A DNA stretch of 64,000 nt, taken from positions 1-64,000 of the forward strand of contig DATISY010000071.1 of assembly GCA_035468285.1 (NCBI GenBank), given 5' to 3'. Every line of letters begins with the position of its first letter. Position 1 is the stretch's first letter. A program made the translations under genes and the position numbers. Shown here one piece after another: positions 33,590 to 46,194 of this stretch. This DNA is from PALSA-555 sp035468285. GTDB lineage: Bacteria > Actinomycetota > Acidimicrobiia > IMCC26256 > PALSA-555. The notes below the pieces were generated by a model. That model was not told the origin of the DNA, did no database searches, and was given only the letters and a program-made list of their open reading frames with translations.

Positions 33590-33595
33590 TACCGT
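33590..33595 (+). promoter_or_regulatory. Candidate -10 box of galK
   Basis: TACCGT lies 7 nt before the ATG at 33603. An in-frame GTG at 33594 overlaps this box, so the box decides the start in favour of ATG. Confidence 0.5.
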
Positions 33596-33602
33596 GCTCC
33601 CG

Positions 33603-34715
33603 ATGGACCGTCGCGCCGCGATGCTCGTCGACCGCCTCGGCGGGGACGCCCGTCAGGTCCGGCTCGTCCGCGCTCCCGGGCGCGTCAACCTCATCGGCGA
33701 CCACACCGACTACAACGACGGGTTCTGCCTCCCCATCGCCATCGACCGGGACTGCATCGTGGCCGCCCGCCCCGGCCCGCCCGGACGGGTGCACGCCGAG
33801 TCGCTCGACACGGGGAGCCGGGTCGACATCCCCGCCGCGGGCTCCACTCCCCCGCCGGGTCCGGGGTGGGGTCGCTTCGTCGCCGCCGCGACCCAGGTGG
33901 CCTCACAACGGTCCGGGGTCATCGCCGGCACCAGCCTGGTCGTGTCGTCGACCGTGCCCATCGGGTCCGGCTTGTCGTCGAGTGCCGCCCTGTGCGTCGC
34001 ACTGATCAGCGCGCTCGGCGACCCGCCCACCAGCGAGCGTGAGCGACGCGAGCTGGCCCGTGCTGCCCGCCAGGCCGAGCTGCTCGCAACGGAGGTCCCC
34101 ATCGGACCGATGGACCAGCTGGCGTCGGTGTTCGGGCATCCGAACGCCGCCCTGTTCCTCGACTGCCGCACCCTCGAGATCATCCCCGTCCCGTTGCCCA
34201 CCACCGCAGCCGTCGCCGTCGTGCACTCCGGCCTGCCCCGCTCACTCGAGGGGAGCGCGTACGCGGAGCGTCGCGCTGCGTGCGTCGCCGCGGCTCACCG
34301 CGTCGGCGTGGCGGCCTTGCGGGACGCCACACCGGCCCAGGTGGCCGACGACCCCATCGCTCGCCATGTCGTGTCCGAGAACGCTCGCGTCGTCGACGCG
34401 GTCGCCGCCTTGCGACGCGGCGACCTGGTGCGACTCGGTGCGCTCATGGCCGCGAGTCACGCCAGTCTCCGCGACGACTTTCGGGTCTCGACCCCCGAGC
34501 TCGACACGCTCGTCGAGGCCCTGCTCGAGAGCGGCGCGATCGGCGCCCGCTTGACAGGCGCTGGGTTCGGCGGCTGCGTGGTGGCCGTCACCGCTCCCGA
34601 GCAGCGCGACGCCATCCTCGCCGCGGCGACCGACCGGTACCGGTCGCGCACGGGGCTGGACCCGCAGGCGTTCCCGGTGCGCGCCGTCGGCGGCGCCGGG
34701 CGGATCGAGCCCTGA
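33603..34715 (+). CDS. galK: Galactokinase
   Basis: GalK (370 aa) phosphorylates galactose at C1. RAPGRVNLIGDHTDYNDGF near residue 24 is the galactokinase signature, with Asp replacing the usual Glu (GEHTDY to GDHTDY). The GHMP ATP motif PIGSGLSSSAALCVAL lies near 117, MDQLASVFG near 169 contains the catalytic Asp region, and the C-terminal GARLTGAGFGGCVVAV near 315 closes the fold. With galT it supplies two of the three Leloir steps. Other GHMP sugar kinases are possible, but the signature favours galactose. Confidence 0.9.
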   Translation: MDRRAAMLVDRLGGDARQVRLVRAPGRVNLIGDHTDYNDGFCLPIAIDRDCIVAARPGPPGRVHAESLDTGSRVDIPAAGSTPPPGPGWGRFVAAATQVASQRSGVIAGTSLVVSSTVPIGSGLSSSAALCVALISALGDPPTSERERRELARAARQAELLATEVPIGPMDQLASVFGHPNAALFLDCRTLEIIPVPLPTTAAVAVVHSGLPRSLEGSAYAERRAACVAAAHRVGVAALRDATPAQVADDPIARHVVSENARVVDAVAALRRGDLVRLGALMAASHASLRDDFRVSTPELDTLVEALLESGAIGARLTGAGFGGCVVAVTAPEQRDAILAAATDRYRSRTGLDPQAFPVRAVGGAGRIEP

Positions 34716-34727
34716 CCGGAACTCCGG

Positions 34728-35396
34728 TTACAAGGCGTCGAGGAGCCGGTTCTTGCGCAGCTCGTACTCGTCCCAGGTGATCAGGCCCTCGTCGGCGAGC
34801 CGGGCGAGCTGCTCGATCTTGTCCGCGACACCCTCCCCCGCCCCGCGGCCACCGCCGTGCTCGCGCACGGCGCGTGCCACGGCTTCGGCGATCGCGTCCG
34901 CGCCGCTGGCGTGCGCGACGTGTGCCTCCATCTGCCGGTAGATCTCGAGCTGGATCCCGTCGGGGTGGCGCACGTTCTCGAACAGCGTGTCGCCCTCTTC
35001 GCCGGCGGACTGCACCTCGAGATCCCCCGCCCCGATGATCCGCTCCCAGATTCCCTGGTGGAAGTTGATGTTGCTGATCCGGTCGAGCGGGATCTCGACG
35101 CCGTGGCGGCCGAGGACCCCCGCCCGGTACAGGACCCGGTTGTCCGTCACGACGAAGTAGGTGCGCCGCCACTGCAGGTACTGGTTGCCCAGCCAGAGGC
35201 TCCAGGCGAGCACGAGGACCACGACGGGCCACTTGACGACGTTGTAGATCCCCGCGTCGGGGATCTCGAACGTCCCGACGATGAGGAGCAGCAGCGGTAC
35301 ACCGGTGACGATGTGTCGGGAGAAGTACCACCAGTGTGGCCGCAGGTCGAGGACGACCGTCTCTTCGTCGTAGACGAGCCGACTCGGGAACGGCAT
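34728..35396 (-). CDS. Membrane protein with bacterial PH domain and C-terminal SHOCT domain
   Basis: The 222-aa protein starts PFPSRLVYDEETVVLDLRPH and has two membrane helices (about 32-48 and 54-72). A bPH2-type domain (TYFVVTDNRVLYRAGVLGRHGVEIPLDRISNINFHQGIWERI, about 82-125) follows. The end is a SHOCT motif (IEQLARLADEGLITWDEYELRKNRLL). Such proteins are common in actinobacteria; the role is unknown and may involve envelope organisation. The start was set at the ATG after the stop of the upstream oxidase gene; a TAACCT box is 7 nt upstream. Confidence 0.82.
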   Translation of the reverse strand: MPFPSRLVYDEETVVLDLRPHWWYFSRHIVTGVPLLLLIVGTFEIPDAGIYNVVKWPVVVLVLAWSLWLGNQYLQWRRTYFVVTDNRVLYRAGVLGRHGVEIPLDRISNINFHQGIWERIIGAGDLEVQSAGEEGDTLFENVRHPDGIQLEIYRQMEAHVAHASGADAIAEAVARAVREHGGGRGAGEGVADKIEQLARLADEGLITWDEYELRKNRLLDAL

Positions 35397-35403
35397 GCCG
35401 CGG

Positions 35404-35409
35404 AGGTTA
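35404..35409 (-). promoter_or_regulatory. Possible -10 box of the PH/SHOCT gene
   Basis: TAACCT lies 7 nt before the ATG and overlaps the stop codon of the upstream oxidase gene. Read-through from the oxidase gene is equally possible. Confidence 0.3.
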
Positions 35410-36711
35410 TGCCGGTCCGAGCACCCGATCGAGGTACGCGTTCGCGAAGCGCCCCTCGGGGTCAAGCTTGCGGCGAACGACTTGGAAGCGATCCCATTCG
35501 GGATACCGGGCGGCCAGCGTCGCCGCGGTCTGGTAATGCATCTTCCCCCAGTGCGGACGGCCGTCGAGGTCGTTCATGACACCTTCGACCCCACGGAAGT
35601 ACGACTCGAACTCCACCCCGCGCGGGACGTGCACGGCGACGTAGCAGCTGTCACGTCCGCTCGCCGTCGAGAGCGGGATGTCATCGGGGGCGGTGAACCG
35701 CACCTCGATCGGGAACCCGACCCGGAGGTCGTTGCGCTCGATCACGTCCCGCACGCCCCGCACCGCGTCGCGGGCACGCGCGCGGGGCACGGCGTACTCC
35801 ATCTCGACGAAACGGACCAGGCGAGTGCTGCAGAGGATGAGGTCGCTGCGGTTGGTGAGCTCGGTCGTTCCGACCCCGTCGGCGACCAGGTTGTTGAGAC
35901 GGGGCACGAGTGATGGCGTTACCCGCCCGACACGGACGACGGCGCCGAAGAAGTAGTTGGGGTAGAAGACCTCGGCTCGCCACCGCTTGTACGCGCTCTT
36001 GAGGACGGGCGGGTCCTCGGTGCGGTTGTTCGCGATCGTGGCGCACGAATCGGTGTGGGGCATCCAGTAGAACTCGAAGTGGTCGTTGCCGTCGACGAGC
36101 TCGTCGAGCTCGTCGAGGACCTCGTCGAGGCGGCGACGCCGTCCGATGTGGTGCAGGTTGAACGCGGGCACGCACTGCAATGTGACCTTCGTGACGACAC
36201 CGAGCGCGCCGAGACCCACCCGGGCGGCGTGGAACAGCTCGGGCTCCTCGTCGGCTGAGCAGCGCACGACGTCGCCCTCGGCGGTCACGAGCTCGAGGGC
36301 CCGCACGAACGTGGCGAGCCCACCGAACGTTGCGCCGGTGCCGTGGGTCGCGGTGGAGATGGCGCCCGCGATTGTCTGCCGGTCGATGTCACCGAGGTTG
36401 GCGAGGGCGAGGTCCCGGACCGCGAGCTCCTCGTTGAGCCGATGGATCGTGATCCCGGCCTCGACCGTCACCTGGCACGCGTCGCGGTCGACGTCGACGA
36501 CCCGGTCGAGGTCGTCGATCGAGAGCATCCGGCCGGTCGTGCACGCAATGTCGGTGAAGGAGTGACCGGTGCCGACGACCTTGACGGTCTGGCCGGCGGC
36601 GCGGGCGCGGCGGACCGCCTCGGCGACCTCGAGGTCACTGCGCGGCGCCTCGACCGCTGCCGGGCTGCACCGCTGGTTGCCGCCCCAGTTCCGCCATCGA
36701 GGGTTACGCAT
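35407..36711 (-). CDS. FAD-linked sugar-1,4-lactone oxidase (D-arabinono/L-gulonolactone type)
   Basis: This 434-aa vanillyl-alcohol-oxidase-family flavoprotein begins RNPRWRNWGGNQRCSP and has the FAD-binding PP-loop VKVVGTGHSFTDIACT (about residues 43-58) and GAISTATHGTGATFGGLATFV near 115. The C-terminal HWGKMHY motif near 390 is diagnostic of aldonolactone oxidases (HWxK). The substrate could be L-gulono- or D-arabinono-lactone or an alditol. ATG follows a TACGCT box by 8 nt. It is followed after 10 bp by the PH/SHOCT gene. Confidence 0.87.
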   Translation of the reverse strand: MRNPRWRNWGGNQRCSPAAVEAPRSDLEVAEAVRRARAAGQTVKVVGTGHSFTDIACTTGRMLSIDDLDRVVDVDRDACQVTVEAGITIHRLNEELAVRDLALANLGDIDRQTIAGAISTATHGTGATFGGLATFVRALELVTAEGDVVRCSADEEPELFHAARVGLGALGVVTKVTLQCVPAFNLHHIGRRRRLDEVLDELDELVDGNDHFEFYWMPHTDSCATIANNRTEDPPVLKSAYKRWRAEVFYPNYFFGAVVRVGRVTPSLVPRLNNLVADGVGTTELTNRSDLILCSTRLVRFVEMEYAVPRARARDAVRGVRDVIERNDLRVGFPIEVRFTAPDDIPLSTASGRDSCYVAVHVPRGVEFESYFRGVEGVMNDLDGRPHWGKMHYQTAATLAARYPEWDRFQVVRRKLDPEGRFANAYLDRVLGPA

Positions 36712-36719
36712 CGCCCCGA

Positions 36720-36725
36720 AGCGTA
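36720..36725 (-). promoter_or_regulatory. Candidate -10 box of the lactone oxidase gene
   Basis: TACGCT lies 8 nt before the ATG at 36711, in the short gap after the metallopeptidase gene. Confidence 0.4.
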
Positions 36726-36744
36726 CGAGGCGGCCGGGTCTCCG

Positions 36745-37113
36745 TCAGGCCCAGCCGAGCTCACGGAGGCGGGCGTCGGAAAGCCCGAAGTGATGGCCGA
36801 CCTCGTGGAGAACGGTGACCCGCACCTGGCGGGCGAGATCGGCCTCGTCGCGGGCGCGCGCACACAACGGCCCGGAGAACACCGTGATGCGATCCGGGAG
36901 CACCCCGCCGTACCCGATGGGATCGCGTTTGGTGAGCGGGATCCCCTCGTACAGACCGAGCAGCGTGCCGGGCCGGTCACCGCGCTGGTCGGCCCGGGGC
37001 CAGTCGGCAACCACGACGGCGACGTTCTCCATCGCGGCCGCGAGCTCCGGCGGAATCTCGTCGAGTGCGTCGGCAACGAACGCCTCGAACTGCGCGGGGG
37101 TGACATCAACCAT
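36745..37113 (-). CDS. Minimal zincin-like metallopeptidase (DUF1025-type)
   Basis: The 122-aa protein has the zinc-binding HEVGHHFG (HExxH, near residues 103-110) and a preceding YGGVLPDRITVFSGPLCARA segment, both typical of the small actinobacterial metallopeptidase family. It starts VDVTPAQFEAFVADALDEIPPEL. No signal peptide is present, so it is cytoplasmic. Targets are unknown. The ATG lies about 33 nt downstream of a TACCGT box at 37146-37151. Confidence 0.85.
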   Translation of the reverse strand: MVDVTPAQFEAFVADALDEIPPELAAAMENVAVVVADWPRADQRGDRPGTLLGLYEGIPLTKRDPIGYGGVLPDRITVFSGPLCARARDEADLARQVRVTVLHEVGHHFGLSDARLRELGWA

Positions 37114-37145
37114 GGTCGAACGCGCGGTGACACCGCGGCGGCCGA

Positions 37146-37151
37146 ACGGTA
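37146..37151 (-). promoter_or_regulatory. Possible -10 box of the metallopeptidase gene
   Basis: TACCGT on the minus strand would give a leader of about 25 nt. It lies back to back with the plus-strand promoter at 37172-37200. Confidence 0.3.
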
Positions 37152-37171
37152 ACGCGCTCGCGAAAAGTCTC

Positions 37172-37200
37172 TTGACCCCGGGTCGCGCCGGGCGTACGTT
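37172..37200 (+). promoter_or_regulatory. Strong sigma70-like promoter in front of a gene-free region
   Basis: TTGACC and TACGTT are separated by exactly 17 bp, matching the consensus at 5 and 4 positions. Expected initiation is near 37207. No convincing coding region follows, but a candidate structured RNA does. Confidence 0.6.
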
Positions 37201-37206
37201 GCGTCT

Positions 37207-37500
37207 TGCCGGAGTCACAACGGCACGGGACCGGGGACGACCATCGGGGCGACTCGAGGGTCGGCTGCGGAAATCGGGTCGGAGTGGCGGCGGTCGGCAA
37301 CGGCAACCGGGTTCGCCCGGGAAACCGGAGCCGGGCCCAGAACCGAGTCCGCGGGCCGGTGCGTTCCAGCCGGTCCGGGGCAGCAGCGGTGCGGCGCCCG
37401 CGAGGGTGGTCGCATGGCGGTGAGAGGTCTGGTCCGAAGGGACATGGGCCCCGAGGAGTCCGGAACGCTTCGGCGTGATGGCTACTCGGGGCCCCCCTTT
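37207..37500 (+). ncRNA. Candidate structured small RNA of about 290 nt
   Basis: The 446-bp gap between the metallopeptidase gene and uvrD2 has no supported gene, yet it carries a promoter, several stable hairpins and a terminator-like end. Hairpins seen: TGCCG/CGGCA at 37207-37225; an 11-bp stem with one 3-nt bulge at 37310-37344; a 7-bp stem at 37353-37376 (one G-U); GTCC/GGAC with a GAAG loop at 37432-37443; and the terminal element at 37446-37494. I could not match it to tmRNA, RNase P, SRP RNA or a riboswitch I know. A 6S/Ms1-like or regulatory RNA is possible. The uvrD2 -10 box lies after the terminator, so it is probably not just a leader. Confidence 0.5.
37446..37500 (+). terminator. 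Terminator-like stem with an inner UUCG hairpin
   Basis: GGGCCCCGAG (37446-37455) pairs perfectly with CTCGGGGCCC (37485-37494). The loop contains a second hairpin ACGC-UUCG-GCGT at 37465-37476 with the extra-stable cUUCGg tetraloop. Only three T residues follow, so termination strength is uncertain. Confidence 0.6.
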
Positions 37501-37546
37501 GTGTCCGGGCCCCGGGGCCATCCGCGCCACTGTCACAGCCCCTCGG

Positions 37547-37552
37547 TACGGT
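37547..37552 (+). promoter_or_regulatory. Candidate -10 box of uvrD2
   Basis: TACGGT lies 7 nt before the GTG at 37560, another leaderless-type start. Confidence 0.5.
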
Positions 37553-37559
37553 CCGGTGC

Positions 37560-39539
37560 GTGGACGCCGACGCCCTACTGGGCGGTCTTGACGACCAGCA
37601 GCGCCGCGCTGTCACCTCCGAAGCCGCGCCGCTCGCCATCCTGGCCGGGGCGGGGGCGGGCAAGACCCGGGTCCTGACCCGCCGCATCGCGTGGCGCGCC
37701 GCGACAGGGTCGGTGGATCCCCGCCGGGTTCTCGCGGTCACATTCACCCGCAAGGCCGCGGGCGAGCTCCGGGCCCGCCTCGCCCAGCTCGACGTCCAGC
37801 CCGCGGTCACGGCGGGAACCATCCACGCCCTGGCCCTCGCCCAGCTCCGGGCCCGGTACACCGAGCAGCGCCGCGACTTCCCCGCGCTCCTCGAGCGCAA
37901 GGCCCGGCTCCTCGTGCCCCTGACCGGGCGGCGGGGCGCCGACGCGCGCGTCGCGGCGTCGGAGCTGGCGGGCGAGATCGAGTGGGCGAAGGCCCGAGGG
38001 ATCCGTCCCGACGGGTACACCGCGGCGGTCCGCGCCGCGGGCCGGAACCCGCCCCGCGACGACATGGCCGCGGTCTACGGCCGCTACGAGCGCGAGAAGC
38101 AGCGTCGCGGCCTCGTCGACTTCGACGACCTGCTCTGGTCGTGCGCCGAGGTGCTCGAGACCGACCCGGAGTTCGCGGCGGCGCAGCGCTGGCGGTTCCG
38201 GGCGTTGTTCGTCGACGAGTTCCAAGACATCAGCCCCGCCCAGCTGCGGCTGGTTCGGGCGTGGCTGGGAGACCGCACGGACCTGTGCGTCGTCGGGGAC
38301 GCCGACCAGGCCATCTACGGGTTCGGCGGCGCCGACCCGTCGTTCCTCACCGACTTCGCCCGCCACTTCCCCACCGCCGAAGTCCTCCACCTCGGACGGA
38401 ACTACCGGTCCACTCCCCAGATCGTGGACACCGCGGAGGCGGTCCTGCGCGACGCCGGCGGCGCGCGGCCACCCCGGGTCGGGGTGCGCGCATCCGGTCC
38501 CCGCCCGACGGTGACCGAGTACGACAGCGAAGAGGACGAGGCCCGCCGGGTCGCGGCGCGCCTCCAGGAGGCCCGGACCGCCGAACGACGCTGGTCGGAC
38601 CTCGCGGTGCTGTACCGGACGAACGCACAGTCGGCGGCGTTCGAATCCGCGTTGAGCGCCGTCGGGATCCCGTTCCGGGTGCGGGGCGCCGGCTCGTTCC
38701 TGGACCGCCCGGAAGTGCGCGCCGCGCTGGACCGGCTCCGGGACGCGGCTCGCGACGCGCCCGGCCGGTCGTTCGCGGAGCATCTCGTCGACCTCGATGT
38801 CGTCGACGCGGCCGCGGGCGGCGAGCGCTCCGAGCACGGCGACGCGCTGGTGCGCCTCGGTCGGGAGTACCTCGACGCGGAACCCGGATCGGGGTCGCTC
38901 GACGGGTTCCTCGCCTTCCTCACCGCGGCCCTCCGAGACGACGCGCCGATCGACGAAGACGCGGTCGAGCTGCTGACGTTCCACCGGGCGAAGGGCCTGG
39001 AGTTCCACACCGTGTTCGTCACCGGCCTCGAACGGGGCCTGGTGCCGATCTCGTACGCGGACACCCCGCCCGAGCGCGCCGAGGAGCGCCGTCTGCTGTA
39101 CGTGGCGTTGAGCCGGGCGGAGCAGGCGCTGCACTGCTCGTGGGCCCGGTCACGGACCTTCGGGCTTCGCACGGCGCGGCGCTCCCCCAGCCCGTGGCTG
39201 GAGCCCATCGGATCCGCTCTGCGTGGCGACGCGACGGACGTCGCGGCCCGACCGGCCCCGGCAGGGGTGCGCGCCGCCCGGGCGCGCCTCGTCGCCGCCG
39301 CGGGAGAGCCCACCGTGGCCGGCGCCGCGCTGTTCGCGGCGCTCCGAGACTGGCGCCGCGGCCTGGCCCGGGCGTCGGGTGTGCCGGCGTACGTCATCTT
39401 TCCCGACTCGACGCTGCGGGCCGTCGCCGAATCGCGTCCCGCGACCGCCGAGGACCTCTTGGCGCTGCCCGGTGTGGGTCCGGTGAAGGCCGCGCGGCAC
39501 GGCGACGCCGTGCTCCAGCTCGTTCGCAGCCACACCTGA
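37560..39539 (+). CDS. uvrD2: UvrD2-type superfamily I DNA helicase with HRDC domain
   Basis: The 659-aa 3'-5' helicase shows Walker A LAGAGAGKTRVLTRRI (near residue 27), motif II LFVDEFQDISPAQLRL (near 216), motif III VGDADQAIYGFGGA, motif IV NYRSTPQIVDTAEAV, and motif V/VI LTFHRAKGLEFHTVFVTG (near 478) with LLYVALSRAEQALHC. The C-terminus (about 585-655) is an HRDC domain with LALPGVGPVKAARHGDAVL. This combination matches mycobacterial UvrD2. The tetracysteine motif found in the mycobacterial protein is not evident. It likely acts in DNA repair or replication. GTG is the start. Confidence 0.9.
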   Translation: MDADALLGGLDDQQRRAVTSEAAPLAILAGAGAGKTRVLTRRIAWRAATGSVDPRRVLAVTFTRKAAGELRARLAQLDVQPAVTAGTIHALALAQLRARYTEQRRDFPALLERKARLLVPLTGRRGADARVAASELAGEIEWAKARGIRPDGYTAAVRAAGRNPPRDDMAAVYGRYEREKQRRGLVDFDDLLWSCAEVLETDPEFAAAQRWRFRALFVDEFQDISPAQLRLVRAWLGDRTDLCVVGDADQAIYGFGGADPSFLTDFARHFPTAEVLHLGRNYRSTPQIVDTAEAVLRDAGGARPPRVGVRASGPRPTVTEYDSEEDEARRVAARLQEARTAERRWSDLAVLYRTNAQSAAFESALSAVGIPFRVRGAGSFLDRPEVRAALDRLRDAARDAPGRSFAEHLVDLDVVDAAAGGERSEHGDALVRLGREYLDAEPGSGSLDGFLAFLTAALRDDAPIDEDAVELLTFHRAKGLEFHTVFVTGLERGLVPISYADTPPERAEERRLLYVALSRAEQALHCSWARSRTFGLRTARRSPSPWLEPIGSALRGDATDVAARPAPAGVRAARARLVAAAGEPTVAGAALFAALRDWRRGLARASGVPAYVIFPDSTLRAVAESRPATAEDLLALPGVGPVKAARHGDAVLQLVRSHT

Positions 39540-39603
39540 GTGGCATCGGCGCGCCACGGGGTGCGGCGATCCGCCGGCCGGCACCGGTAGGGTCGAATCC
39601 TCC

Positions 39604-40155
39604 ATGCGGCGATGGGTGAAGTGGCTGGCCTTGGCGGTCGTGGCCCTCGTGGTGGGAGCCCTCGTCGTCGCGGTGCTCACCGTGCGGCCGCGGCTGGCGG
39701 ACGCCCGCGACGGGGTGGATCACGCCTGGGTCCCGCTGCGGGTCCCGCTCGTGGTCCGTTATCAGCGCCTCAACGGTGTCGTCCTCGCCCTCGACGCGGC
39801 CGGGGCCCGCCAACGCGCGGTCACGACGGACCTCACCGCGGCGCTCGCCCAGTGGCAGCGTGTCGCGGCGACCGACGACCCCGGCGCGCAGGCGCCACTG
39901 GCCGACGACCTGGAGGCCCTGGCGCTGCGGGCCCGCGCCAACGTGCAGCACTCCGACCGGTTGCGACAGAACCCGACGCTGCAAACGGCGTTCGCCGCGT
40001 TCGACCAGGCGATCGTCAACCCGCCCGCGGTGAGCGCGTACAACCGGGCGGTGCAGGCCTACCAGCGGCGTCGGACCAGCACCGCGGGCCGGATCGTCGC
40101 CTCGTTGTTCGGGTTCGGTGAACGGCCGGTGCTGATGATCGTCGGGGGCACCTGA
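39604..40155 (+). CDS. LemA-family membrane-anchored protein
   Basis: The 183-aa protein has a single N-terminal membrane helix (about 5-28, VKWLALAVVALVVGALVVAVL) and an extracytoplasmic helical LemA-like domain. Characteristic residues include QNPTLQTAFAAFDQAIVNPPAVSAYNRAVQAYQ near 122-154 and FGFGERPVL near the end, which mirrors LemA's YN.AV..YN and F.E. pattern, although weakly. The function of LemA proteins is unknown. TAGGGT lies 12 nt upstream of the ATG. It converges with gltB with only 3 bp between. Confidence 0.7.
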   Translation: MRRWVKWLALAVVALVVGALVVAVLTVRPRLADARDGVDHAWVPLRVPLVVRYQRLNGVVLALDAAGARQRAVTTDLTAALAQWQRVAATDDPGAQAPLADDLEALALRARANVQHSDRLRQNPTLQTAFAAFDQAIVNPPAVSAYNRAVQAYQRRRTSTAGRIVASLFGFGERPVLMIVGGT

Positions 40156-40158
40156 CGG

Positions 40159-44856
<4,698 letters not shown>

Positions 44857-44926
44857 GGTCTCCTCGCGGGGTGTGCACACGGTTCCGCGGGGTCGCGGGA
44901 TCCAAGGGGTCCGGCGCGCCATCCAC

Positions 44927-44955
44927 GTTCCGGAACCTTCCTGGAACCGTGGTTC
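44927..44955 (-). promoter_or_regulatory. Repeated GGAACC elements upstream of gltB
   Basis: GTTCCGGAAC (44927-44936) and GAACCGTGGTTC (44944-44955) are perfect palindromes. They share GGAACC units spaced 11 bp apart, one helical turn. A further GGTTCC lies at 44881-44886. This looks like a cooperative operator for gltB; the regulator is unknown. Confidence 0.45.
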
Positions 44956-45064
44956 AAGTTGGGGCGACGCCGATGTCGCGCCGCGCATCGTACCGGACGC
45001 GGTGCCCCCTGCTCACCATTTGGGTGGCCACGCGGGCGTCGCCCCCACGCGCGCCGAGATGGGG

Positions 45065-45070
45065 TAGAAC
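45065..45070 (+). promoter_or_regulatory. Candidate -10 box of purK
   Basis: TAGAAC lies 5 nt before the purK ATG, with no ribosome-binding site between. Confidence 0.4.
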
Positions 45071-45075
45071 GCGGC

Positions 45076-46185
45076 ATGGACCGGAACCCGACGGTGGTCG
45101 GCGTCCTCGGCGGCGGGCAGCTGGGCCGCATGCTCGGCCTCGCCGGGCTCCCGCTCGGCCTCACGTTCCGGTTCCTCGACCCGTCCCCCGAGGCGCCCGC
45201 CGGGGCCGTCGGGCGCCTCGACACCGGCGCCCTCGACGACGCCGATGCGGTGCGCCGCGTCGCGGAGGGCGCCGACGTCGTGACCTATGAGTGGGAGGGG
45301 GTCGACGCGGACGCGGCACGCGCCGCGGTCGACGTCGCTCCTCTCCGACCCGGGAGCCGGCCGCTCGAGATCGCGCAGGACCGCGCCGCCGAGAAGGCCA
45401 CGTTCGAGCGGCTCGGGATCGCCGTCCCCCCGTTCGAGACGATCGACGACCGTGCCGGCCTCGACCGTGCGATCACCCGGATCGGCCTGCCCGCGGTGCT
45501 CAAAGCGCGGCGAGGCGGGTACGACGGGAAGGGGCAACGGGTCCTGCGCGTCGCGACGGACGTCGACGACGCGTGGGCGGCACTCGGTGACGTCCCGCTG
45601 ATCGTCGAGCGGCTGGTCCCGTTCGAACGGGAGCTGTCGATCGTCGCGGTGCGGGGCCTCGACGGCGCGACCGCGTGCTATCCCCTGGTCGAGAACGAGC
45701 ATCAGGGCGGGATCCTGCGCGTCACGCGGGCACCGGCATCCGACCTCGCGCCGGGCCAGCAAGCCGACGCGGAGGTGATCGCGGCGACGCTCCTGCGCGA
45801 CCTCGACTACGTCGGCGTCCTCGCGATCGAGCTGTTCGAGCACGACGGTCAGCTCCTCGCGAACGAGCTCGCCCCCCGGGTCCACAACTCGGGTCACTGG
45901 ACGATCGAAGGTGCGGAAACCAGCCAGTTCGAGAACCACCTGCGGGCCATCCTCGGCTGGCCGCTGGGGTCCGTCACACCCCGCGGCCCGAGCGCGATGG
46001 TGAACTGCCTCGGTGAGATCCCCGCACGCGCCGCGGTGCTCGAGGTCGCGGGAGCGCACCTGCACGACTACGGGAAGACCAGCCGGCCCGGCCGCAAGGT
46101 CGGCCACGTGACGGTGACGGCCGACAGCGTGGAGGAGCGCGACCGGCGCCTGGTCGCGGTCCGGACGGTCGTCGACCCCGGCTGA
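45076..46185 (+). CDS. purK: N5-carboxyaminoimidazole ribonucleotide synthase
   Basis: PurK (369 aa) is an ATP-grasp enzyme that carboxylates AIR with bicarbonate in purine synthesis. VVGVLGGGQLGRMLGLAG opens the protein, VLKARRGGYDGKGQRVL near residue 140 is the ATP-binding loop, and ELAPRVHNSGHWTIEGAETSQFENHLRAILG near 274-304 is the PurK signature. ATG at 45076 follows the family N-terminus. It is divergent from gltB and convergent with the racemase gene. purE was not found in the window. Confidence 0.94.
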   Translation: MDRNPTVVGVLGGGQLGRMLGLAGLPLGLTFRFLDPSPEAPAGAVGRLDTGALDDADAVRRVAEGADVVTYEWEGVDADAARAAVDVAPLRPGSRPLEIAQDRAAEKATFERLGIAVPPFETIDDRAGLDRAITRIGLPAVLKARRGGYDGKGQRVLRVATDVDDAWAALGDVPLIVERLVPFERELSIVAVRGLDGATACYPLVENEHQGGILRVTRAPASDLAPGQQADAEVIAATLLRDLDYVGVLAIELFEHDGQLLANELAPRVHNSGHWTIEGAETSQFENHLRAILGWPLGSVTPRGPSAMVNCLGEIPARAAVLEVAGAHLHDYGKTSRPGRKVGHVTVTADSVEERDRRLVAVRTVVDPG

Positions 46186-46194
46186 TCGCGTGGG

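Noticed and set aside
37206..37478. A 90-codon reading frame in the uvrD2 upstream gap
   Set aside because: It starts with TTG, has no ribosome-binding site, is Arg/Gly/Ser-rich and runs through the hairpins, so an RNA is more likely than a protein.
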